64,000 nt of DNA from Strix aluco (lineage: Eukaryota; Chordata; Aves; Strigiformes; Strigidae): the NCBI RefSeq assembly GCF_031877795.1, contig NC_133971.1, forward strand, positions 85,336,446-85,400,445, given 5' to 3'. This document shows positions 44,931-56,035 of the stretch, in pieces. Position 1 is the stretch's first letter, and every line of letters begins with the position of its first letter. Both the position numbers and the translations under genes were made by a program. The notes below the pieces were generated by a model, which was given only the letters and a program-made list of their open reading frames with translations, was not told the origin of the DNA and did no database searches.

Positions 44931-46433
44931 CTGTAGGAGTGTGTTTTGGACCCACTGGCAAAGAGCACTAGGTAGCAGCAGCACTTCAAAGCTTTCCAGA
45001 GTTGTGCAGTGCTACAGCTGTAGAAGGATCTGTGAACCAGAGGCAGTTGAAGACACAAGCACACATTAACTGAAACTGATCTCCAAGATCTGGCTTCACA
45101 CATGGTACATCTAACGTACCTGCCACAGGAACAATGGAATATTTAGTACCTAGCTCCCAACAACACCTTTGAGAACATAAAAAGGTGAACAGTTCAAGGC
45201 AACCAGGACAAACCGCCATGCTACTTTCTCACTCCTCCAAAGAAGCAGTTTCTTTTTGGGTAGAGCAGTCAGAATAATGCTCACTTTTGTGCAAGCTACT
45301 GTGTGACATATAGATGACTATAAATCAAATCTGTCACAGCAAGTAAGAACTGCCCTTCCTGAAGGAGAGGATAAAACCCATAGATGCATTTCCAGCAGCA
45401 TGTTTGTCTACATGTTCTATTTTCAATGCCATTGTCTCACCAATTGTTACTCACTAGTCAGGTTCAATCTGCATCAGAAAAAGGACTACTCAAGCTAGGA
45501 CAAGACCTTGTTTACTCTAGCAAGACAGAAGACCTGGCAGGTTTCAAGTCAAGAAGCAAAGTACTACACAATCACCAAGAGGGAAACCTCTGAGGATAGT
45601 AAATAATGCAGGCACCTAACACAGCATGATTTATTTCTGGTGATCAGCAGCAGCCTAATGAAGTGGACACGCAGCATTTGAAAAGAAAAAAATCACTTTC
45701 AAAAAACAGCTTCCTAGCATGTTTGCCACATTTCTTCCTGTGTGTTTTATTCCTCGCAGTCTGAGTCTCTCTCCCCTTTTTTTTCTTTTGATTCCACAAT
45801 ACAGGGGAAATAGTGGATTCATAACCTCTGTTCTACCTTACCCATACCTCCAGAGGAAGGTTTTAAAGGGCTGAATGCAGAGAAGAGGACTAGGAAGTTT
45901 TAAATATTTTTTTTTCCTCCCTATTTAACACAGTATCAGGTGGTTTTTTCAATTCGAAATACAGAGACACCCTACTTAATGGTCAGCACTATGGAAAACA
46001 GTAGCAAACTGATTCCTTAAGGGAAATTAAGTGCACAGGGATGAAAGCTTTATAAACCAATTCACAAACATTTCATTACAAGTTTATTTTTTCCTGAAAA
46101 ATGAGCATTGAGGTACCACTGCTATTACAGCCGGGAGCATATAATGCTAGTTCTTGATGTAGGGTTCAGAAATTAAGATTGCTAAGATCACGTGCAAAAG
46201 AATGACAGCTGTTTTCTTTTCCTCATGGGGTAAATGTATTTGTTGAGATTTTTGCCACTTCATAGAATTCTGCCACTGAGCACAAGAAAGATTTGAAACA
46301 GCAGTACAGGCAAAAACTGAGCTGCCCATCAGCAAAGCTGACTTTCTTCTTGGCATACAGGTCATAGCACAGGCTCTACCACAACACAACCAAAGGAAGT
46401 GCACTTAGGCTTTAAAAATAATGTTCTCCTAAC

Positions 46434-46469
46434 ATCAGCATCAGCAGCCTTTTCTTCATCTTCCCGAAT
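46434..46469 (-). CDS. UNC13B: Candidate 36-nt acidic cassette microexon of UNC13B
   Basis: On the minus strand a long pyrimidine tract (TTTTCTTTTCTCTTCTTTTT) leads to ATTGCTTTTCAAG, followed by 36 open nucleotides encoding IREDEEKAADAD and a weak donor GTTAGGAG. It is phase 0 at both ends, exactly matching the GGKE|LDAEASD junction, so inclusion would give GGKE-IREDEEKAADAD-LDAEASD. A TGC sits close upstream of the acceptor, the arrangement favoured by SRRM4-dependent neuronal microexons (family knowledge). The donor departs from GTRAGT, so usage is uncertain. Confidence 0.42.
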
Positions 46470-47034
46470 CTTGAAAAGCAATGAAAAAAGAAGAGAAAAG
46501 AAAAGATACGTGGATTATATCAGAACAGAAATGGCGATCTAGGGGTGGAAAACCTTATTTCTGTAAAAATGGCCACCTCAGAACACATGGATACACCTGA
46601 GTATCCAAAGCATGAATACAGAGCTCTTATTTGCATGTCTGCAATATATTAGATATGGGACATTTAGTGCCAAAGGTACTGTCCCACATTTATATGCCAC
46701 GTAAAATCATTTGATGTCAACAGTTCTCAGACCTATCTATCTGCCCTCAGAGTTGTGAAACCACCAGCCATACCCACACCCAGCCCATGTGAGCACAGTA
46801 TGTAACCTTTTCTTTCCTCTCCATGCTATTCCGTGCTTCAAAACATTCACTCCTGCATCTTATGACAAATTTAGTTGAAAAGCCTTCAGGCACGACTGTC
46901 CCCTCACACTTATTATAGTGCCAGGTGTCATGGGGCTCTCCTGACGACTGCAGTCTTCAAGAACCAGTACGATGCAAATAACCTAGTAACAGTGCAGTAG
47001 GAATGAGTAATACTCAGTCTCTTAGCGCTCTTAC

Positions 47035-47112
47035 CTCTTTACCACCCATGGCTTCAAACATCTTCTCTAGCTGCACCCTCAGTTGTTGGATGTTATTCAT
47101 CAGGATGCAGGG
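47035..47112 (-). CDS. UNC13B: UNC13B exon (MUN domain), [19 protein letters not shown] block
   Basis: This exon has 78 nt, 26 codons, phase 0 to phase 0: [19 protein letters not shown] then EAMGGKE. The acceptor is CCCTTCAG and the donor GTAAGAG. The next constitutive exon (39792-39880) is phase 0 and continues with LDAEASD, so GGKE-LDAEASD is the default junction. The candidate 36-nt cassette 46434-46469 lies in the following intron and fits the same phase. Confidence 0.96.
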
Positions 47113-48100
47113 CTGAAGGGACAGAAGCAGGTGCCTGTTACTGCTCAGGATGCCAACACATTTTCACCAGTGGTACAGTCTGTGCCTCGACACTTTTCCC
47201 CAAGTACCACCAGATCAGAGAGTCAAATAGGAAGTAGGGCATGCAAGATTTCAGCACTCAAACATAAAGACCAGTCATTTTTTCTCCAGCTTGAAATGGG
47301 ATGGCCAATTCCAGAAACCCCAGATCAGATCTCTGCTGTTGTATTTTCCTCCTCAGCTTTATCACAGAGAATAAGCAGACAAGAAATCAGTGTCAGGACA
47401 AGGCCCAACTCTCTGCAGCTCCTGCCATGCCCTGCAAGAGTCCAAGCGACATCACCTTCAGCCTCTTAATGCTGCAGTGTCCTATTGTGAATGGTGTGCA
47501 TCCCAGATCAGACGGGGAACTGCTAGCCAAAGCTGCATTCAGAGACACATCTGGGTTCTGCCAGGCCAAGCCTGAGAGCAACAGTCAAGGGCAGCCTGAG
47601 CAATAGACTCTTCCCTCTGCAGTTATATTCCCAGTACAGGTGTGGGAGATAGAAAAACCTCATGGGACAGACTCAGGGTACAAAAATTTAAGACTCTGTT
47701 TTAATTAATACATAGAATTTTACTGAATTCAGATTAAACAGCAAGATAGTTAGATGGAGACAACAGTAAACCAAGAGTGCTGCTGAGTACCAGATCTACA
47801 GAGCAATCTGTGCCCATTTTTTATTTCTTTTTAATCACCGCTGCAACACATAACACAGCCAGGCAGAGTGGAAGTTAATTTCAAGGGGACCTGACAGACT
47901 CCAAGCCCTGCAGATCATCTTCCAGACCTAGTTTTATTTTATGGCCAAGGACGAATTCAATCTGCAAAAGCATACAAATGATAATAAAAACAATACTGAA
48001 AATATTTACACCAATATGGTTAGGCGCAATGTGAGAAACTTGTTTCATCAGGACAATTATGTGATTCCTTGGGGCAGAAGAGAAGCTCAGTGCAACTCAC
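47113..48100 (-). other. UNC13B: UNC13B intron (1.0 kb)
   Basis: Short open frames on both strands (for example 47083-47469) have no recognisable family. No repeat identified. Confidence 0.85.
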
Positions 48101-48459
<359 letters not shown>

Positions 48460-49265
48460 CTAAAACAGAAGTACAAAGAGTCATTCTCAAATGGAAAAAC
48501 CAGAAATACACCCATTTCATGGATGTCTCCATCATCTGCCCTATTGGAGGCAGGACAACCAAAACCTTCATCTTCCTCAGAATTAGTCAAAAGCTCTTCA
48601 AAGTTGCTCCAGAGGAGCTAAACAGACAGTTCTGTTGGGTTATGAGTTTACTGTCCTTCACCAACTATGACATGACAAGCACCAAGGAAATATACCATGA
48701 TGCTGAGACCCTTAATGAAATTCACGGCTTGCCCATCAGTTAATGAGGAAAGGAGGAGAGTGTGAAGAGCTTTTTTTAGATTTTTCTTAAAATTTAGATA
48801 TTAAAGAGAATGCTTACATTAGCATCACAGACTACAGTGCCATCAGACACCAAATGAATGGGAAGGCTCTTGCTCTCTATTGGGAATACTCGGCGAATTA
48901 AGAACACAATTACTCTGTCAGTGGATTAAGGTCACATTTTCACTACATGACTAAGTACCTGCAAAGTCCCTTATATTTCAACTACCTCTCACAAACACAG
49001 AGAGATGAGTGAGAACCAAGCCCCTGGCTGACAGATTAACAGCAGCAGAACAGACATAAAATGAATGATGTACATCTTGCTATTAAACAGCTCTCTGTGA
49101 CCTGTAGAGAAAAGTCCTAAAATAAATGAGTTTCCCAGTTGTTTAGTAAGCAAAAAGGGCTGCATCCTCCATTTGTATGACAGCTGAATTTACGAAGTGT
49201 TATTGTTTGGTTCTGGGCACTGACGGATGTAGCACCAAGTCCTCCACTCAGAGCAACCTACATAC
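48460..49265 (-). other. UNC13B: UNC13B intron (0.8 kb)
   Basis: Contains a decoy segment near 48818-48890 with AC/CT-like borders, rejected as an exon because the neighbouring exons join directly. Nothing else recognised. Confidence 0.85.
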
Positions 49266-49362
49266 CCCATCTTTTTTATCTCTCTCCAGAGCACCATGCA
49301 GGAATTCTAAGGAAACATCTTCATTTTCATCCAGCCACTGCATCACAAACTGCTCAAACCAC
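49266..49362 (-). CDS. UNC13B: UNC13B exon (MUN domain), [17 protein letters not shown] block
   Basis: This exon has 97 nt: one base completing the Ala codon (PEYPA), then 32 codons [20 protein letters not shown] and [12 protein letters not shown], ending on a codon boundary. The acceptor is CCTGCAG|G and the donor GTATGTA. It joins directly to [12 protein letters not shown] in the next exon, reproducing the [17 protein letters not shown] junction of all three neuronal UNC13 paralogues. It encodes an amphipathic helical part of the MUN rod. Confidence 0.96.
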
Positions 49363-50507
49363 CTGCAGGAGGGACAGGAAAGACAGCAAGTTACAGGAAG
49401 AAACAGAGCACCCCAACCAGACTCAGACAGCGCTGCTGTTCCAGCAAGCCTTGTGAAAGCTTGCCACTGTTGGATGTCTGAACATTGTTATCTGTGTGTG
49501 CAGCCAAAGTTTCCAGAAATACTCCTCCCTGTACGCAAGCTACCAGTGAGCAGGGCCTGTACCATCACTTGGGCTGGACCAGCAGAACACAGCCTAGTCC
49601 AGCCTCTGAAGACTTGGTCCTGAGCTGGTTTTGTCCGCTCCCCTGTCTTTCCTCTTCCTTGGTACCTTCTCCTTTTTTTCCCTTGAGCACCACCTTTAAC
49701 TTTGAATCATCTCTGAGCACTTTGTCTTTTCTTCCCCTTTCACCCATGTGCCAGACAGGACAAGGGAGACCTCCAAACCCACTATCTCTGCATGCCAAGA
49801 GAGACAGCACACTATCCTGCTGCCCATGTGGGTGTACCATCTTTCAAGTGAGCACTGCAAATGAGTAATAAGAGAGGAAAAGCAGCACCGGTTTTCTAGG
49901 GCCCTTCAGTCACTTTATCTGCAGATACAGACATACTTCTGGAGTGCCAGGAAAGAGAATCAAGGCTAGAAGTTTTCTTCACTTTAAACCTGCACTCCCT
50001 TGCCCCAAGCCTTCTCTAGAACACCCATTTCTATGGGTTGCTGATCTCACTGTGAAGATGCTTCTGGTGATAGCATCTGCTAGGGCTTGTAGGAAGCTGG
50101 CCAGCATTGTAAGCAGCTCTTCATCGGTTTCTTTTAAAGAAGCACAAACTTAGTTCATGTTAAGTGCTGGATCAACAGCCTTGGAGCATGGTCAAGTCCC
50201 CGAAACAGGCAGGTCCTAGAAGCAGGACAGCAAAGTTTGTCTCTGTTCCTTTTCCTCACTTAGGAGGATAGGCTAAATGGTAGAGCAGAATCCAAGAAAC
50301 TGCTAAAACAACCACTGCTGTATCTCAAGGAGATGCCTTACATGAGGTGGTGTCTGGAGCTACCTTCTGCACTGAACAAAATGCTTCTACACAACCCCAC
50401 CTTGGCCAAATAGGCAAGGTGAAAAGCGGTTTCAGTGATGGGATCTTACAGCTGGTCATCCCTCTGTTCTCTGTTCTGTGGGACATATTCACACAGTACA
50501 AAAGGGG

Positions 50508-50537
50508 GTGTGTGTGTGGGTGTGTGTGCCTGTGTTT
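50508..50537. repeat. Interrupted (GT)n microsatellite
   Basis: GTGTGTGTGTGGGTGTGTGT then GCCTGTGTTT, an imperfect GT repeat in an UNC13B intron. Confidence 0.75.
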
Positions 50538-51851
50538 AAGCAACAACATACCACTTACAGCTTTATTTAAATGTCTGTCTAGGATTTGTTGTGTGCAAGT
50601 GCCAACATACCACAGCTGAAGCAAATCTTAATTTCAAATATTACTAAACAGCATTCACAAATAAAGGAAAAAAGTGCCCATGTGTGATTTCAGTCCATAC
50701 AAAAGATTGTTATATGAGCTTCACAGAGTACAGCCTCCTCTAAACATGCAGCTGTGTTCATAGAGATTGTGTTAATTATGGGCTGAGTTTGCAAAGAACA
50801 TGAAAGCATGTGCCAGACATGAGAGGGAGATCAAGAGCAAATTCACAGACAGAGCGTACTAGATAGCCTTAAATACTCTCTACACTTCGAAATATAAAGC
50901 ACATCAATGCTAATATTGGAAATTGTAACTGACACAGTGTTAAAAGCCAACAGCAACCTGTCTATGCAGCCGTATTTAATACGGACAGCAACAGTGGAAC
51001 ACTGTCACAGACATACGGACTTCCTGTATTCTGGAAAAACTCCTTTTGAATAGCACTTCAGGCTCCTAAAAGTCAGCACATTTTGGCATCTGCTGCAAGT
51101 TTCTTGAGCTTTCAACATTTTGATTTAAACTAAATAGCATATTTTAAAGCAACGACTCAAATCTTTAGAAGGGAACTCAGGTGGTTTACAAGGAAGCAAC
51201 TACACATCTTGTGTCTGTTTCATAGTTCCCAGGTTGCACGTTGCTGACTGCTTTCACATGTCATAGGTCCACGCATAGGGAGGATTACTTGTTTGTGCCA
51301 GAAGCCACAATTTTCACTCTGAGAAGTAGAGCAACTTCCTGATTATCATTCACCCTTGGTTATTGCGCCACATTCATAGGAAAGGGCCACTCACTATTGA
51401 GAACAGTCATTGCCTATTTTTATGGCTACCATATGTCGATGTACAAAATCAAGTGCGTAGGTACTTACTGTCCTACCAAATCATCTAAACAAAGGTGGCA
51501 AGGAAAAAGGTACTGCTGAGTGGCTGCTGGTGGTGGTCTGTTTGCTCCCCCACCCATTAAAACAAGCATTACCCCCAGAAAGAGGTTTAATATGAATATT
51601 TAAGGACAAAGCAAAACACTTAGGTCAGGTCAGGAAATTACGTAATGACATTTGCAAAGCTTGCCTCAACTTTGTCCTTTATAGGCTGGCAGGAAAACAC
51701 AAGAGATATAAATCATCTATAAATACTTCCAGTCCCTGGGCACATTCAGGACCAAAATGTGCTTTGAGCTGTGACACATACCTAGAGTTATCTTAGGCCA
51801 AACACCCCTTAGAATGTTTTATTATCAGGTCTTGGGCTGCTCAGTGAGTGT

Positions 51852-51902
51852 GAAAGCAACATATCCAAAACAAGGACTACGAAAGCAACATTTCCAAAAC
51901 AA
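51852..51902. repeat. 22-bp spaced direct repeat (29-bp period)
   Basis: GAAAGCAACATATCCAAAAC-AA and GAAAGCAACATTTCCAAAAC-AA differ at one base and are separated by 7 bp, in an UNC13B intron. Confidence 0.85.
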
Positions 51903-53227
51903 TATTCAAAATTATCGAGCATGGAAACTAATAAAAATAATCTGATTTCATGCAAAAATAGCTTCAAAATGTTGTTATATGGCAAATATCTTCTCCTCGT
52001 CTGCTTCAATTATTGATCTAGAAGCAAACAGCGTAATGACTCACGTACCAGAGACACAAGGCAGAGGCTCACGGTGCTGCTTCAGAGACATTTTGTGCTT
52101 GCAGGGGTCAGCACAGCCAGACTCAAGACGGCATAGCCAACCTCTCCAAATGAGTATTGCACAGAATACGCCTTAGTTCTGACTGCCGGGAAAGGGAGTG
52201 GTGTTTTGTGACTAAATGAAAGTTTACCTCTGCTGGTTGCACAATAGTAACGTAACACAAAAGGCTGCAATTTCAGCCTGGCCATGAGCCTGGCTCCTGT
52301 GGTCTGAGACTGTACAGGTGAATTAATCTTGCTCATTTTCTGTGTTGATGCATGTGGGTACCCAGTGAACATCCTGTGGGCCTTGGCAAGCACAGAGGCA
52401 GGAAGGCAAGCAGAGTTTCAAAGAGTAAAAGAATAAATACTGTGTTTGATGAAGTGAGCCAGAATAATAAGACAGGATTTCAAAGGAAGGAATGCCTTCC
52501 CCTACCAGAGAGGAGGTAGTCTCCAGTACAGCTACAATACTAGCTGCATGCTAACATCAGTATTAAAACAAAACATGGAACACTTCTTTACACATCTAAA
52601 AAGCTAGGGTTTTTCGGAAACTGACACTTCACAGCTTTTAGCTGGCAGGTAAAAAGCGAAGAGAGGAAGTTTTGAAGATCCACTCCCAGCTATGTTGCTA
52701 CTTCAGTTTCAGAAACGGCTGCTGAATTGCAGAAAATAAGGAGAGTATAAAAACTTCAGCTTCAGTACTTTTGAGCCTTCACTTTATTCAGTTGTACCTC
52801 AAGGCTATCACAAACATGGTTTCTCATAGTTTCAACACAAAAAGTGAGTTTGTGGATAGCCTCTTGTCTGTCAAGTAGACAGACAACTTGGCTGTTCTCT
52901 GGACAGCGGCAGTTTAGTTTCATCAAAAGAATTTACTGATGGACTCCTTTGTTTAAGGAAGCTTCAAGACTAAAAATACTTGTGATGAAACAAATCAAAG
53001 GACAAGAACACATTGTTGTAATTGATACCAAGGGGATATTTTGTGACAGGTGAAGGTTATGGTTGAAATAAACATCACCTGTGTCTGACAATGTGGCTAT
53101 TGTACTAAAATACAAGAGTGACATAACAAAGCCAGTGCCTGCAAATGTACATGAGCACTGAAGCTCTACCACAAAGGCCAGCAGAGCAGAACAGTCTGTG
53201 AAAGACTGCAGAACGAAACTGAGCATC

Positions 53228-53366
53228 ATTATCCAGATTACACAGGAGAAAAAGAGAGATTAAGAATATCTGACGGCTTGCCTGAGACTGCACTGAGTCA
53301 GAGGCACAGCAAAGAGAATGGGACTGCTGAGACTGTCACTCCAGCACCCTATTCACTGAGTTAATG
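53228..53366 (+). mobile_element. MIR-like SINE fragment
   Basis: The order of motifs follows the MIR core and 3' half: CATTATCCAGATTACACAGG, GAGATTAAGAATATCTGACG (for GGTTAAGTAACTTGC), GGCTTGCCTGAGACTGCACT, GAGTCAGAGGCACAGC, then GACTGTCACTCCAGCACCCT and ATTCACTGAGTTA. Divergence is substantial, as expected for this ancient amniote repeat. Confidence 0.55.
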
Positions 53367-53539
53367 TCACTTGCTGACCTGATTTGTTAAGCAAGGCTCA
53401 TAGCCCAAGCTGAGCAATCACACCAAATGCCTCAAGTCTTATTAGTATGCAGCTAGCACCAGGCTTGAGGGACTGCACGCACCACAGGATGGGAAGAGAA
53501 TTCAACATGCCAAACAGGAAACATAGTCCAAGGAAGATG

Positions 53540-53660
53540 TTTTTTTTCAAGAGGGGCAAGTGCAAAGTGCTGCATTTAGACAGCAGTGAACAGTCATATA
53601 CAGGATGACAAGAACAGCTAGGTAGGACACTCTGTTGAGGATGCCTGGGAGCTGGCCTGT
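53540..53660 (+). mobile_element. CR1 LINE fragment
   Basis: GGGGCAAGTGCAAAGTGCTG, CATTTAGACAGCAGTGAACA and CATATACAGGATG followed by GGACACTCTGTTGAGGATGC match the CR1 segment usually written GCAA(G/A)TGCAAGGTCCTGCA ... AGTACAGGCTGG ... CTGAGAAGGACCTGGG. A 20-base A run follows shortly after (53699-53718). Confidence 0.5.
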
Positions 53661-53698
53661 GGCCCACTGGAAGCATCACTAGTCAACAATACCACTGA

Positions 53699-53718
53699 AG
53701 AAAAAAAAAAAAAAAAAG
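53699..53718. repeat. Poly(A) run of about 20
   Basis: Uninterrupted A run soon after the CR1-like fragment. It may be the tail of a short retrotransposed insertion, but no clear duplicated flanks were found. Confidence 0.8.
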
Positions 53719-54814
53719 GCTGCTATCAACCCAGGACGTGAGAGCAGCAGCACTGCCTGCAAGGCAATGCAAGGCAAGGTCCAGATGAAACATCAGTATT
53801 TAAGGCTGGGTGTTATACGTGCAGACACAGAACCACTGGAGAGAGGCAAGTAAACTCCACTTACAAGGAAAGCTGGGAACAGACATGAACCAGCAGAAGA
53901 CTGGGAAGGGACATGAGAAAAGCATTGTCCTCTTGTAAAACAGGAACAATTTGTTCTCCATGCCCAGGCTGGTATGACAGGATATATAACAAGCTCAAAC
54001 TGAAGCAGAATTTGAAGGGGGGAAAAGGGTAGTGTGTTAAAACCCCAAAACCCAATGGAGGGTCTAACACTGAAGCACAGGGAGAAAAGCTGCTTGAAGG
54101 AGATATGGAGCAACCATCACTGAAAGTCTCTGAAAGCCAGTTAAACACTGGTCAGAAACAACACACCCGCTCCTGCCTTAGGCCAAGTGTGGGACTCTAG
54201 CTACTGTATTCTCCCCAGGTTGCTCAGACAACTTTTTGGGCTCATAAACCTTCTTCAGGTCTGATATCTACTGTGGCTCTTTTAAACTTAAATAAAACTT
54301 GTGAGCAATTGCTTAGAGCTTAAGAGCAACATCTTATCTGATGTTTCCAACTAAACCACCTGGTCTTGCTAAAAGAAAGGAAACATTATCTTTACAAAAC
54401 TCGTGTTTGTATACATACGACATTCATACACACACAGACAGACATACATACAGTACATATAGACACAGCTGAATCTATTAACACAAGAATGTAACCATAC
54501 ATCCTGAAGTCTGCTGTTCAAGCACTGACCAAAGCCCACACGGCAGGCACAAAGCGGCTTGAAGACTGTCCATGCCATTGCTAAAGCTTTTGAGATCTTG
54601 GGAGATACAAGTAAAGTACAATAAGGGATTGAATTGTGTCAGGGACAGTGGCACAGAACACCAGAGGGGACAAACATGCACATAAACACAGAAAATCGGG
54701 AGTGAAGAAATGGCGTATTATGAAGGCAGCCACAGGGGAACCAAATGATTGCTCCCAAGGTAAGGTAAGGAGACAGATAGGGGGGATATACTACAGGACA
54801 CATAACACACTCAC

Positions 54815-54941
54815 GCTGGATATTCAGGCACTTTTCCCTTGAAGGTTGGCAGATCACGAACATATTCATTGTACAGCCACTTCACTTTGAAGTGTAAATT
54901 CATATAGTCTGCACTTTTACACAGTCTGTGTTTCTCATGCT
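54815..54941 (-). CDS. UNC13B: UNC13B exon (MUN domain), [18 protein letters not shown] block
   Basis: This exon has 127 nt: two bases completing Glu, 41 codons, and two bases completing Ala with the next exon. It encodes [31 protein letters not shown] and [11 protein letters not shown]. The acceptor is CTTCTTTACAG after a T/C-rich tract; the AG two bases further in would break the frame. The donor is GTGAGTG. The block [21 protein letters not shown] is nearly identical across UNC13 paralogues. The introns either side (about 7.2 kb and 5.5 kb) are the longest in this half of the gene apart from those at 39.9-47.0 and 26.8-34.5 kb. Confidence 0.96.
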
Positions 54942-55749
54942 CTGTAAAGAAGAAAAAAAAGCAGTTAGGTATGAATTTACCACTATCACTGCACCAAGCA
55001 CAAGAGGGTCTTATAAAGCACGTCTGCAGTATGCAATGGTTTTGAGGATGAAGCACCTATGAAGCCACAAAATCTTCATGACAGAGGATTCTGGCAGCAG
55101 GCAAGGGTTCTTGGTGGTTGACTGTGGGGGCTCTGGAGTTTATTTCTGTAGCTCCAATTAATACTTCCATTTGTTAAAGATTTTTTGGTTGTCAAAGTGA
55201 TAAAAATAGAGCAATCTCTTATGGTCTTTCCATTTAACATATGACAGTACAGATTTTATCTTTGCAGGAAACAAATCAAGGAAAGCGAATCTGTTCATTC
55301 TTGGATATAAACAAAGGCAGTACCAATATGTTACACTACATCCCCTAAGAGACAACAGTAGAAAGCATTAAGTCTTTTAGAGTTTGATGGTGTGAGTCAC
55401 AAGCAAGTTCAAACCACTGCGCAAGAGCTGGAGTCTTCTCTGGTTCCCAGTTTGGAGGAATTCATGACACTTCTCTTCTGGAAGGCAACTGTTTTCTTAT
55501 TTGTATTGCCTTCCTGAGCACAATCCACTGAAGCAACCCATGGGGATCTACATGCTGCTGAGTGTCTTCCTCCTGTTAGGTTTGGTTATGTTTTCGTACC
55601 CGGGCTATGTAGTGACAATGCAGTTCCTCCCTGTATAATGCACATACCTTCACAACACGACCCTTCCCACACACCTCTGCTGCTAAAGCACTTGCCATAC
55701 TCAGACCTACGTTTCTGCAGAGATCATCTCCCTAGACCACTGCTCCCCT

Positions 55750-56035
55750 TCCTCACGAGAAATGTATGCTCCGTGTCTTTGTTCTCAAGGCCCTTCACAG
55801 CCTACGTCCACATGACTATGTCTCAGCAGTTGACTTCCCCCTCTGATCAGCCCACAACCCCTGTATTTAAACTACTTGTTAAGTTCTCCCAAAACCATCT
55901 CAATGCTTTCTCCCAAGCCACCCCTCATGTGCTTGCACAGGCAGTTCCTTCTACTGCGCTACTTTTCTTCAAAATCCTCCTTGAAAAGAATAAAATTAAT
56001 TCCTTTTTCATGACGCCAAGAGGATTCAGCAGCTG
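55750..56035 (+). mobile_element. Ancient L2/CR1-like LINE relic
   Basis: CTCAAGGCCCTTCACAGCCT, then CAATGCTTTCTCCCAAGCCA, CCCCTCATGTGCTTGCACAG, GCAGTTCCTTCTACTG and TTCAAAATCCTCCTTGAAAA follow the order of a well-known ancient LINE tail (AAGGCCCT...CACGCC...CCTTTGCACTTGCTGTTCC...CAAATCCTCCTTAAAA). The 140-codon open frame at 55638-56060 is an accident of this relic and not a gene. Confidence 0.45.

Larger units (their letters stand above)
39881..47034 (-). other. UNC13B: UNC13B intron (7.2 kb) with candidate microexon
   Basis: Contains the candidate 36-nt exon at 46434-46469 close to its 5' end, a tandem duplication at 44444-44481 and a weak MIR-like fragment near 44.9 kb. Confidence 0.85.
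49363..54814 (-). other. UNC13B: UNC13B intron (5.5 kb)
   Basis: Contains a pyrimidine-rich tract near 49.63-49.75 kb, a GT repeat, a spaced 22-bp repeat, the MIR-like and CR1-like fragments near 53.2-53.7 kb and a 20-base A run. Confidence 0.85.

Noticed and set aside
48818..48890. Minus-strand open segment (RRVFPIESKSLPIHLVSDG) with a GTAAGC donor
   Set aside because: Exons 49266-49362 and 48316-48459 join directly into the conserved [17 protein letters not shown] junction, and the segment has no clear acceptor or UNC13 resemblance.
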